Shown here piece by piece: positions 28,351 through 35,899 of a stretch of 64,000 nt of DNA. A program made the translations under genes and the position numbers. Under the pieces are notes generated by a model. That model saw only the letters and a program-made list of their open reading frames with translations, was not told the origin of the DNA and searched no databases. The stretch covers positions 3,167,001 through 3,231,000 of the forward strand of contig NZ_CP040924.1 of assembly GCF_006351925.1 (NCBI RefSeq). The letters are read 5' to 3'. The stretch is from Clostridium thermarum. GTDB taxonomy: Bacteria > Bacillota > Clostridia > Clostridiales > Clostridiaceae. Position 1 is the stretch's first letter. Every line of letters begins with the position of its first letter.

Positions 28351-29224
28351 AAGCATAGGGTGATTTTGGATATCCTTCTCTGTACTTTCCTCTTGTTTGA
28401 AGACCACCAATTCCTTTTATACCTGTTATTGTATTTTCCAATACATCTTGTATCTGTACAATCTTCTCTATGTTGGTATAAGCAATTTTTTCACACACAA
28501 AAACCGGATCCAGGCAATGTATTAATACCCTGTTGGGAGAACTGGCGAAGTTGGCTCCGGAATCCAGAATCTTTTCGTAACAGGATTGACATGCTCCTGC
28601 AAATATTACTAATTCATCATAACTGGATTCATATTCTCTTAGGGCCTTTACTGCCTCTACATAATACTTGGAATTTTTATAACTATCCAGGGAAGAATAA
28701 TCCTCTATTTTTTTTAAAATAGCATCATGTCCTGTTAATACCACAATATCAGGTTTAACTTCCTTTACCATGCTGACAATCTGTGCAGGCTGGTCCTTTT
28801 CTAATACTACTCTTCCCACCGCATCCATATTTAACTGTTTATATACCTTAAGACAAGTATCTAGGTACTCAGCATCACCATCCACATGAAGTATTCTTCC
28901 CGGCCTGCCAAATGTAAGCTCCTTAGATTGTGTTATCTTACTGGACTTAGACATCCTGACCGCTTCTCCCCTATAGCCGTCATCTCTGGTTGCAATTATT
29001 TTCTTAATTGCCTTATTTACCCGCTTATTAAAAATTTCATCCTTCTCACTGTTATAGCTCTCCCGTACCGGTTCCAGGTCATCTTCCGGCGAGTCCGCTA
29101 TAAGCCTTAAATTAAGGCCCTTAATAACATATTGCTTGCCCTTCTCATTTTCAGTGATATCAATTATTCTAAATGTAATGTCCTTACCATAGGATTTCCT
29201 AACAACAGTATCGCCTATCTGCAT
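28349..29224 (-). CDS. yabG: Sporulation-specific protease YabG
   Basis: 291 residues. The start MQIGDTVVRKSYGKDITFRI and the central GRILHVDGDAEYL and VVLTGHDAIL segments, with FAGACQSCYEKILDSGANFASSP (in parts) near 225, follow the YabG family. It is a cysteine-type protease of the mother cell that processes coat proteins (and SipA/CspBA-type proteins in C. difficile). A sigma-K-like promoter (29256-29283) fits late mother-cell expression. The ribosome site TGGAGATG is 5-8 nt from the ATG. Full length for the family. Confidence 0.94.
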   Translation of the reverse strand: MQIGDTVVRKSYGKDITFRIIDITENEKGKQYVIKGLNLRLIADSPEDDLEPVRESYNSEKDEIFNKRVNKAIKKIIATRDDGYRGEAVRMSKSSKITQSKELTFGRPGRILHVDGDAEYLDTCLKVYKQLNMDAVGRVVLEKDQPAQIVSMVKEVKPDIVVLTGHDAILKKIEDYSSLDSYKNSKYYVEAVKALREYESSYDELVIFAGACQSCYEKILDSGANFASSPNRVLIHCLDPVFVCEKIAYTNIEKIVQIQDVLENTITGIKGIGGLQTRGKYREGYPKSPYA

Positions 29225-29255
29225 CGACTCATCTCCACAACTAATTCTCTTTTTA

Positions 29256-29283
29256 TATAATATGAACTAAGGGTTGTTGTGTG
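29256..29283 (-). promoter_or_regulatory. Sigma-K-like promoter of yabG
   Basis: CAC (29281-29283), 16 bp, then CATATTATA (29256-29264) matches the sigma-K form mACm and CATAnnnTA. yabG depends on sigma-K in Bacillus. Confidence 0.65.
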
Positions 29284-29386
29284 ACTAATAAAATTATCCC
29301 TAATTGAAAGAAAGCATGGAGCAACTTCTTTAGCGACAAGTTTCGGATACCTTTTCTCAGCAAAGCTGAGGAAAGCTTAAATATGA

Positions 29387-29423
29387 AAAGAGCTGTCCCT
29401 CTTTTTTTGTCCGGCAGCTCTTT
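29387..29423 (-). terminator. Terminator of the first cotS-like gene
   Basis: Stem AAAGAGCTG / CAGCTCTTT around a 19-base loop, just after the stop of the gene at 29431. Confidence 0.6.
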
Positions 29424-29430
29424 GTTTACC

Positions 29431-30435
29431 CTATTCCTTCTGCTCATATACCTTTTTAAAGTCCTCAATGAATCTCAAGTAATCCTGCTGCTCTGCCATA
29501 AGTTCGTCCATTTTCTTGTTAAAGGTATTCTGTCCCCAATTGACTTCATTATAAAAATAGCGATTTGATAATCTCCAAAATCTTTGAGGGAAAACTAAGA
29601 ATGCAAAAAGCACCCTATACTCTTCTTCTCTGATTGGGCTTTCAGAATCATAACCTTCAAGAGCAAGCTTGCAGTACTCTATATTCCATTGAACTCTCTT
29701 CAACACTTTAATTAAGAAATTAGCCACGTCATAAATCCTGATCTCTCTCTTACAATAGTCAAAGTCAATAGTGTGTACCATATTATTTGAATCAATGATT
29801 ATATTGTGATAAGTATAATCATGATGACAGAAGCTTTTTTCTTCCTCTGCAATGCTGCAAAGGTCCATATATTTAGAGTCCTGTAATATGGCCAATGCCC
29901 TCTTTCCCAGATCCTTATAAAACTGCATCTCTTTTATGTAGGAAAGATCAAAGGCTGTTTTCATACTCCTTTTACGGGCCATATCTCTCATTTTGTCAAA
30001 GGACTTGATTCTCTTTTCCATTAAATGTGGCCACCGTCCTAAGTCAGTCTTCAATTTGCTATTTTCAGGAGGTTCGTATCCTCTTGAAGCCAGATGGAGC
30101 CTTGCCAGATTTTTGGCTGCCACTACCAGGTCTTCTTTATTCTGAAAATCACATTCCCTTCCATCTATCCACCTAGAAAGAGTATAAATATCTTCGTTAA
30201 CTAGGGCATAGGGCTGACCATCAGTGTTAAGAAAATACCTGTCTACATTATCATAACCGTTCTTGATTAAGTGTTCCTTTGCACCATATACAAATAATAG
30301 CTTTTGAATTCCATAATTGATTTTCTTTAAGCATCTGACACCTTTATCAGTTTTTAAATAGTACACTCCCTTATTAGGCTTTATGCTTTCTATCTTAATG
30401 TCAAACTGCCTTTCAATCTCAAATTCTCTCATCAT
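29431..30435 (-). CDS. cotS: CotS-family spore coat kinase-like protein
   Basis: 334 residues with the APH/choline-kinase fold. The catalytic loop CHHDYTYHN (near 217) and the metal-binding TIDFDY (near 237) are intact; the N-lobe Lys is in the VRCLKKINYG strand. CotS and YutH of Bacillus belong here and are coat proteins; the phosphorylated substrate is unknown. GGGAGGTG is 6 nt before the ATG at 30435. It is divergent from a CotSA-like glycosyltransferase at 30564, which repeats the Bacillus CotS/CotSA partnership. Confidence 0.85.
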   Translation of the reverse strand: MMREFEIERQFDIKIESIKPNKGVYYLKTDKGVRCLKKINYGIQKLLFVYGAKEHLIKNGYDNVDRYFLNTDGQPYALVNEDIYTLSRWIDGRECDFQNKEDLVVAAKNLARLHLASRGYEPPENSKLKTDLGRWPHLMEKRIKSFDKMRDMARKRSMKTAFDLSYIKEMQFYKDLGKRALAILQDSKYMDLCSIAEEEKSFCHHDYTYHNIIIDSNNMVHTIDFDYCKREIRIYDVANFLIKVLKRVQWNIEYCKLALEGYDSESPIREEEYRVLFAFLVFPQRFWRLSNRYFYNEVNWGQNTFNKKMDELMAEQQDYLRFIEDFKKVYEQKE

Positions 30436-30563
30436 CTCTATCACCTCCCTTATAATTTATATGAGTTACCCAATAGATTTATTAACAAATTTGTAGTTTT
30501 TGTCGCACATTTTACCCACCATTAATATAATAAAATAGGACTATTACGAAAGGACTATCCATC

Positions 30564-31691
30564 ATGAAAATAGGAATTGACGGAAGAGCTGCAAAATGGT
30601 ACAGGGGAACAGGCATTGGCAACTACACCTATCAAATAATTAACACTTTAAATCAGCTGGATAACAGTAACAGCTATTTATTATTTATGCCGGAAAACTG
30701 CAGTACAGATATACCTTTTAATCAAAACTTCAAAATCAGAAATATTACAGAAAATAGATCTGATAGTTTTTGGGATGAGGTTAACATTCCAAATATTCTT
30801 CATGACAATGAAGTTGAAATATATCACGTTCCGCAGAACGGGATAGGTCTTCCAATGGATAAGCCATGCAAGATGGTCATTACCCTCCACGATATAATTC
30901 CATATAAAATGCCGGAGACCGTAGGACCAAGCTACTTAAAGATCTTTCTGCAGCAAGTTCCCCAAATAGTGCCCCTGTGTGACGGAATTATAACCGTATC
31001 CAACTTTTCAAAAGAAGATATAATGAGAGAGTTTAACTATCCTGCAGAAAAGATTTTTGTAACTCATCTGGCTCCGGAAGAAATATACAAACCCAATGAT
31101 AAAAAAATAAGCAAGCTTTTAATAAAAAATATTTATGGCATAGAAGGAGATTTTGTCCTTTATATAGGCGGCTTTAGCCCCAGGAAGAATATAATTGGTC
31201 TTTTGGAGGCCTTCAGCAAGCTCGTTCAAAAGTATAGGAAGGACTTAAAGCTTGTAATAGCTGGTAAAAAGGGTATCTCTTATGAAATATATAAGAAAAA
31301 GACGGAGGAATTAGGCCTAGTTGATAGAGTAATTTATCCAGGGTTCATAGTCATGGACCACCTACCCTATCTTTACAGTGCAGCGGAGCTTTTTGTCTAT
31401 CCCTCTTTTTATGAAGGCTTTGGATTGCCTCCGGTTGAAGCTATGGCTTGCGGCGTTCCTGTTATAGCTTCAAATACTACCTCTATACCGGAAGTTCTTG
31501 GGGATTCAGCAATACTTATAAATCCCCTTGATATAGATGATCTCCATGAAGCTATGTGGAAGGTACTGGAGGATAGTGCTCTAAAAGACAGTCTGATAAC
31601 CAAAGGGTTCGTACGATCATCTGAACTCAGTTGGAAGAGTACTGCACTGCAGACTTTAAAAGCATACAATAAAATAATTAATAATTGGTAA
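30564..31691 (+). CDS. cotSA: GT4 glycosyltransferase, CotSA-like
   Basis: 375 residues, GT-B fold. It starts MKIGIDGRAAKWYRGTGIGN; the donor-binding region has GGFSPRKNI near 203 and [16 protein letters not shown] near 275 (EX7E motif), then SIPEVLGD. It should transfer a sugar from a nucleotide donor to a spore-surface glycan or protein. A close paralogue lies at 40957, also divergent from CotS-family kinases. The upstream region carries a GCACATTTT box and an AT-rich -10 that the paralogue shares in part, suggesting common late sporulation control. An AAAGGA site precedes the ATG. Confidence 0.87.
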   Translation: MKIGIDGRAAKWYRGTGIGNYTYQIINTLNQLDNSNSYLLFMPENCSTDIPFNQNFKIRNITENRSDSFWDEVNIPNILHDNEVEIYHVPQNGIGLPMDKPCKMVITLHDIIPYKMPETVGPSYLKIFLQQVPQIVPLCDGIITVSNFSKEDIMREFNYPAEKIFVTHLAPEEIYKPNDKKISKLLIKNIYGIEGDFVLYIGGFSPRKNIIGLLEAFSKLVQKYRKDLKLVIAGKKGISYEIYKKKTEELGLVDRVIYPGFIVMDHLPYLYSAAELFVYPSFYEGFGLPPVEAMACGVPVIASNTTSIPEVLGDSAILINPLDIDDLHEAMWKVLEDSALKDSLITKGFVRSSELSWKSTALQTLKAYNKIINNW

Positions 31692-31721
31692 CCGTGGTCG
31701 TGTATGTTCTACAGCTTAAGC

Positions 31722-31760
31722 AATCAGCCCAACTAAATGTTATTAGTGGGCTGATTTTAC
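31722..31760 (+). terminator. Terminator of the first cotSA-like gene
   Basis: Stem AATCAGCCCA (31722-31731) with its complement (31747-31756), 15-base loop, followed by TTAC. Confidence 0.7.
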
Positions 31761-31845
31761 TTTTATGTCATCAAAATATTTACTATCGAATGTATGTTTG
31801 ATATAATTATGGATATACTATGAAAATAAAGGGTGGTGATTTAAA

Positions 31846-33162
31846 TTGGATATCCAGGAAAAGCTAAAAATTTTATCTGACAGTGCAAAATACGATGTAT
31901 CTTGTTCCTCCAGCGGAAGTAACCGCAAAAATATCACCGGAGGCTTAGGCAATACAGCGGAAGCAGGCATATGCCATAGCTTTTCTGCCGATGGACGTTG
32001 CATATCACTGCTTAAAATACTTTTGACCAATTACTGCATATATGATTGCGCCTACTGCGTTAATAGGATTTCTAACGACGTACCAAGAGCAGCCTTTACC
32101 CCTGATGAAGTGGCTGACCTCACTATGAACTTTTACAGGCGAAACTACATAGAAGGCCTTTTCTTGAGCTCAGCGGTTTTCAAAAATGCAAATTATACTA
32201 TGGAGCTCTTAACAGCCACCATCCGTAAGCTTCGTTTAAATCATAAATTCAATGGTTATATACATGTAAAAGCCATACCTGGGGCAGATGAAAAATTAAT
32301 TAAGGATGCGGGCCTTTATGCCGACAGAATGAGTGTTAATATTGAGCTTCCCTCTAGTACAGGCCTAAAGCTTCTGGCCCCCCAAAAGACAAAAGACAGT
32401 ATCCTAAGGCCTATGGACTTGATAAATAAGGAGATCCTCTACAACAGGGACATGAAGAAGCAGATTAAATCAGCTCCTCATTTTGTTCCCGGCGGCCAGA
32501 GCACTCAGCTTATTGTCGGTGCCACCGGCGACAGCGATTTAAAAATCCTCAGCCTTTCCGAGGGACTTTACAACAAGTTTTCTCTCAAGAGAGTGTATTA
32601 TTCTGCCTACGTACCTGTTGCACAGGGCCCTAAGCTGCCTGTGATAAAGCATCCACCACTGCTGAGGGAGCATAGGCTATATCAGGCAGACTGGCTTCTA
32701 AGATTTTACGGCTTCAAAGCCTTTGATCTGTTAAATGAGAAAACTCCTAATCTTGACCCCAATTTTGATCCCAAAACCTCTTGGGCCCTGAACAATATGG
32801 ATAAATTCCCGGTTGAAATCAACACCGCTCCTTCCAATACTTTACTGCGGGTTCCCGGCATAGGTATTCGATCAGTTCAAAGAATCCTTGCCATAAGGAA
32901 AGTTCACAGAATAACCTTCGACGATATGAAAAAGATAGGCGTAGTTATGAAAAGGGCTCAATACTTTATTACCTGTAATGGTAAATACTATGGTGACGTA
33001 AGTTTCAACGATGATTTAATACGAGGAAGGCTCCTGGATAAGTCTCCCGAAGTAAAAAAGCTAAAGGATGCTGAAGAATTTGAACAGCTGTCTTTTTTTC
33101 CCAATCTCCCGGCTGTACTGGACAGGGAGGAGATGTTTTCAAAAATTCACGGTGAACTGTGA
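31846..33162 (+). CDS. Radical SAM protein, putative DNA modification/repair family
   Basis: 438 residues. The [4Fe-4S] motif CIYDCAYC (C-x3-C-x2-C) lies near residue 68 in LLTNYCIYDCAYCVN. A C-terminal helix-hairpin-helix stretch (NTLLRVPGIGIRSVQRIL, near 326) points to DNA binding. This layout and the partner immediately downstream fit the family of radical SAM enzymes linked to uracil-DNA-glycosylase-like proteins. The reaction is unknown. The start is a TTG with GGGTGGTGA 7-8 nt upstream. The stop overlaps the start region of the next gene, so the two are coupled. Confidence 0.87.
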   Translation: MDIQEKLKILSDSAKYDVSCSSSGSNRKNITGGLGNTAEAGICHSFSADGRCISLLKILLTNYCIYDCAYCVNRISNDVPRAAFTPDEVADLTMNFYRRNYIEGLFLSSAVFKNANYTMELLTATIRKLRLNHKFNGYIHVKAIPGADEKLIKDAGLYADRMSVNIELPSSTGLKLLAPQKTKDSILRPMDLINKEILYNRDMKKQIKSAPHFVPGGQSTQLIVGATGDSDLKILSLSEGLYNKFSLKRVYYSAYVPVAQGPKLPVIKHPPLLREHRLYQADWLLRFYGFKAFDLLNEKTPNLDPNFDPKTSWALNNMDKFPVEINTAPSNTLLRVPGIGIRSVQRILAIRKVHRITFDDMKKIGVVMKRAQYFITCNGKYYGDVSFNDDLIRGRLLDKSPEVKKLKDAEEFEQLSFFPNLPAVLDREEMFSKIHGEL

Positions 33163-33170
33163 GGTGCAAA

Positions 33171-33914
33171 ATGAGTATAGTTTATACCTATGACGGCAGC
33201 TTTGATGGCCTATTAACTTGTATATATGATTATTACTACTCAAAGAAAAAAGCAGAGGATATAAAAGTAAAAGATGATTTCTTCCCCGACCTGCTTCAGG
33301 AGGAAGTTTTTATCGAAACCTCTGAGAAAAAAAGTTCAAAGGTTTTTAATGCTATCAAGGACAAGATTGGTTCTACTGCCCTAAAGGATATCTTCACTGT
33401 TTTTCTCTCAGAAGAGCCCGGCATGGAGAAGCTAATCTTAGAATTTGTGAAGCTTGGCTTCAAGGTTGGAAGGGACATTCATAAACATTTACATAATGAA
33501 CTTGTATTAGAGGTAGCAAAGTGCTGTCACAGGGTAAACCTGGAGAGCCATAGATTTTGCGGCTTTGTGCGTTTTAAATGTGTGGGTCCGGAGCTTTACT
33601 ATTCCTCCATAGAACCGGACCACAATATCCTGACCCTCATTGCACCTCATTTTACTGAACGTTTCTCCAGTCAAAAATGGATTATCCATGATGTAAAAAG
33701 AGGTCTAGCTGTCATGTATAACAGAGAGAGTTGGGTCCTAGCTCCTATGGATAGCACTGCGGCACAACAGCTCCTCTCTGTACCTGATGGTATTTATGAA
33801 GAGCTTTGGAAAACTTATTACTCTACGGTGACAATTATGGAACGAGAGAATCCCAGACTACGCCGCCGAATGATGCCACAGAGGTACTGGAAACACCTTC
33901 TGGAGGTAAAATAA
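33171..33914 (+). CDS. DUF4130-type DNA-metabolism partner of the radical SAM protein
   Basis: 247 residues. It begins MSIVYTYDGSFDGLLTCIYD, the typical start of this family, and contains HRFCGFVRFKCV near 125 and PHFTERFSSQKWIIHD near 155. It is nearly always encoded beside the radical SAM protein found directly upstream; in some bacteria it is fused to a uracil-DNA glycosylase domain, absent here. The role is unknown. GAGGTG is 4 nt before the ATG at 33171; the GTG at 33159 is part of this site. Confidence 0.85.
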   Translation: MSIVYTYDGSFDGLLTCIYDYYYSKKKAEDIKVKDDFFPDLLQEEVFIETSEKKSSKVFNAIKDKIGSTALKDIFTVFLSEEPGMEKLILEFVKLGFKVGRDIHKHLHNELVLEVAKCCHRVNLESHRFCGFVRFKCVGPELYYSSIEPDHNILTLIAPHFTERFSSQKWIIHDVKRGLAVMYNRESWVLAPMDSTAAQQLLSVPDGIYEELWKTYYSTVTIMERENPRLRRRMMPQRYWKHLLEVK

Positions 33915-33926
33915 TTGTCAATTAAA

Positions 33927-35672
33927 TCAGACTCCGACATCATGAACAAGCCAAGGCCCTTCTTTCTCTTCTCTGACTAGTATGAAATCTAGTTCTTCAA
34001 CTACCGAATTTCCTGTTGGATCTTTTTTCTCTACCAGTACATACAAGTACATCCAAACATAAGGCTTTTTATTAAAGACCTTCTCATAGCTGTGAGGTGG
34101 CACTGCCATATCATGAAAACTGCCTGGATATCTAATCTCTTTCAACTGAAATTGAAACCGGTTATTAACAAATTCGTCAATATCATTATTGTCTCTCATT
34201 TTTCTGTAGCTTCCTAAGGTACTCCTATAGGCATCATAGTCTTTTTTGTTAATGGATTGAAAATACCTCTTCACTAACTCCTTACCTTCGTTAATTTCAT
34301 CTTCTGTAATATCCAAGCTATATTTTATAGATAAGCTATCTTCAGTTATCGCTTCTTCCTGTACAGTGGTCCTTTTAGTGCCTTCAAAGCTCATGTGCCT
34401 TACATAGCACTTATCGTATCCTCCCCAGCCTGGGCTTAATATCAAGTCTTCCAGGTTTCTGTTTTTCCAGTCTGTGGAATGCTGGCAAACAAATATACCG
34501 TTGAATTCTCCGATACCGATATTTGAAGTTACATAGGCAGAATGGGTATAGGACCCGGATTTTCCTCTTCTGAATTGCAGAGCATCACCTGGGTTTATAG
34601 TTGACGGTTCCAAGCTGATTGCGGGCTTATTGGCATTATTTATATAGACTTTTACACCCATAAGTTCCTTTATACCAGATAAATATGCATGTAATCTTTC
34701 AACGTTTTCCCAGGGTGGAGTTCCACCCCCTGAATTTCCATGCCATTGCGGAGTCATCCTATATCTATTCCTAATATTTTTTACAACCTGTATATCATCA
34801 CCTATAACATATCCGCCGTAAGCAGCCCAAATGCATTGTGATACAAAATTTGTACAATCAGACTTGGCAGTATAGAATAATCTCTCAGACAGCGGGGCCT
34901 CAGCAAATTTTAGGGCATAATACCCCCCCCTGCCAACTTCATAGGAAGCAGACTTTGAGTTATCAAAATTTATGTATCCTGTACCCTTTATCCCCTTTTC
35001 TCCCTCATCCTCAACTCTATCTGCCTTTTTCTTAAAAAACTGCTCAAACCTCCCTGCCTTTTCTGCCTTGTTTCTATAAATCTCCTCTATGTATTCATTA
35101 GCCACGATGTCCGTTGCCTTTCTCTTGCTTAGTCCGCTTCTAAAACCCATTTGATAGGCCTTAAGCTGCTTTTCATTGACGTCTGCCAGAAAAATTTGAT
35201 ACTTTTCATAATCAGATTTGATAGAATCAATGATCCAAATCCCCTTATCCTTTGTCATGTTAAATTCATACCTTACATTATAAATGCCGGACTGAACCTC
35301 CGGTGTTCTCTTATACCTGAAGTTCATATCCACTAAAGTCTCTACCAAAGCCTTATCCTTATCCAACACAAAGTTTGTATACTCAACATTATAGGTTAGA
35401 TCCCTATAACCTAACTCTAATTCCTTAAGGAACTTAAGCTCAAGGCTGTGAGCCTTCTGAAATATATAGAGTTCATCATTGGTCTGAGCCATATTTTCAT
35501 TATTGCTATTATCCAAAGTCTCATAGGCCTTAAAATGCCTTTTTAAAAAAGAATCAATGCAGTTTCTGATATCCGTATTATCTGACCGTTGGGATTTCAC
35601 CACCGTTGAATCCAAGAGTAATATGCCCAAGGTAATAAAAAGCATGATAACTAGCTTTCTGAACATAATCAA
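33927..35672 (-). CDS. Secreted protein with amidase (Amidase_6) domain
   Basis: 581 residues. Signal peptide (about 6-24), a helical N-terminal region to about 230, then an amidase-like domain with the catalytic-Cys motif SDCTNFVSQCIWA near 275 and the His motif THSAYVTSN near 375. A second helical and beta domain forms the C-terminus from about 450. It probably cuts cell-wall or spore peptidoglycan cross-links. An AGGAG site suits either the TTG at 35672 or the ATG two codons later. A run of eight G on the coding strand (34923-34930) could permit slippage. Convergent with the DNA-metabolism pair. Confidence 0.8.
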   Translation of the reverse strand: MIMFRKLVIMLFITLGILLLDSTVVKSQRSDNTDIRNCIDSFLKRHFKAYETLDNSNNENMAQTNDELYIFQKAHSLELKFLKELELGYRDLTYNVEYTNFVLDKDKALVETLVDMNFRYKRTPEVQSGIYNVRYEFNMTKDKGIWIIDSIKSDYEKYQIFLADVNEKQLKAYQMGFRSGLSKRKATDIVANEYIEEIYRNKAEKAGRFEQFFKKKADRVEDEGEKGIKGTGYINFDNSKSASYEVGRGGYYALKFAEAPLSERLFYTAKSDCTNFVSQCIWAAYGGYVIGDDIQVVKNIRNRYRMTPQWHGNSGGGTPPWENVERLHAYLSGIKELMGVKVYINNANKPAISLEPSTINPGDALQFRRGKSGSYTHSAYVTSNIGIGEFNGIFVCQHSTDWKNRNLEDLILSPGWGGYDKCYVRHMSFEGTKRTTVQEEAITEDSLSIKYSLDITEDEINEGKELVKRYFQSINKKDYDAYRSTLGSYRKMRDNNDIDEFVNNRFQFQLKEIRYPGSFHDMAVPPHSYEKVFNKKPYVWMYLYVLVEKKDPTGNSVVEELDFILVREEKEGPWLVHDVGV

Positions 35673-35838
35673 TCACTCTCCTATTTTAATAGTGTTCCGA
35701 ATTTCAAAGTAAATTATTAGAAAACTGGTATCCCTAACCACTGAGGAAAGTGGCTAATTCCCCTTAACTCTAGCTCCAACTATATTTAAAAATATTCAGT
35801 AGAAATTCAGCTCCGCTGACCTTCCGCCATAATTTGTA

Positions 35839-35867
35839 CTTACACATTAAATAACTTATGGTATAAT
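35839..35867 (+). promoter_or_regulatory. Promoter of the pullulanase gene
   Basis: TATAAT at 35862-35867 with a weak -35 (CTTACA, 17-bp spacer). The start of transcription would lie near 35874, giving a leader of only about 26 nt. Confidence 0.6.
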
Positions 35868-35882
35868 AAAACTACCACGGTG

Positions 35883-35896
35883 TGCAATCGCTTGCA
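35883..35896 (+). promoter_or_regulatory. MalR/LacI-type operator in the pullulanase leader
   Basis: TGCAATCGCTTGCA has matching TGCAA/TTGCA arms around a central CG, the usual LacI-family operator form and close to MalR sites. It sits just after the expected transcription start, where a repressor would block RNA polymerase. Confidence 0.65.
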
Positions 35897-35899
35897 TAC

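Noticed and set aside
29253-29468. A 71-codon minus-strand frame overlapping the end of the first cotS-like gene
   Set aside because: It overlaps the real gene and a terminator hairpin; no ribosome site.
35808-35830. AATTCAGCTCCGCTGA hairpin upstream of pulA resembling the one at 42089
   Set aside because: The stem is short and imperfect, and no transcript is expected to end there.
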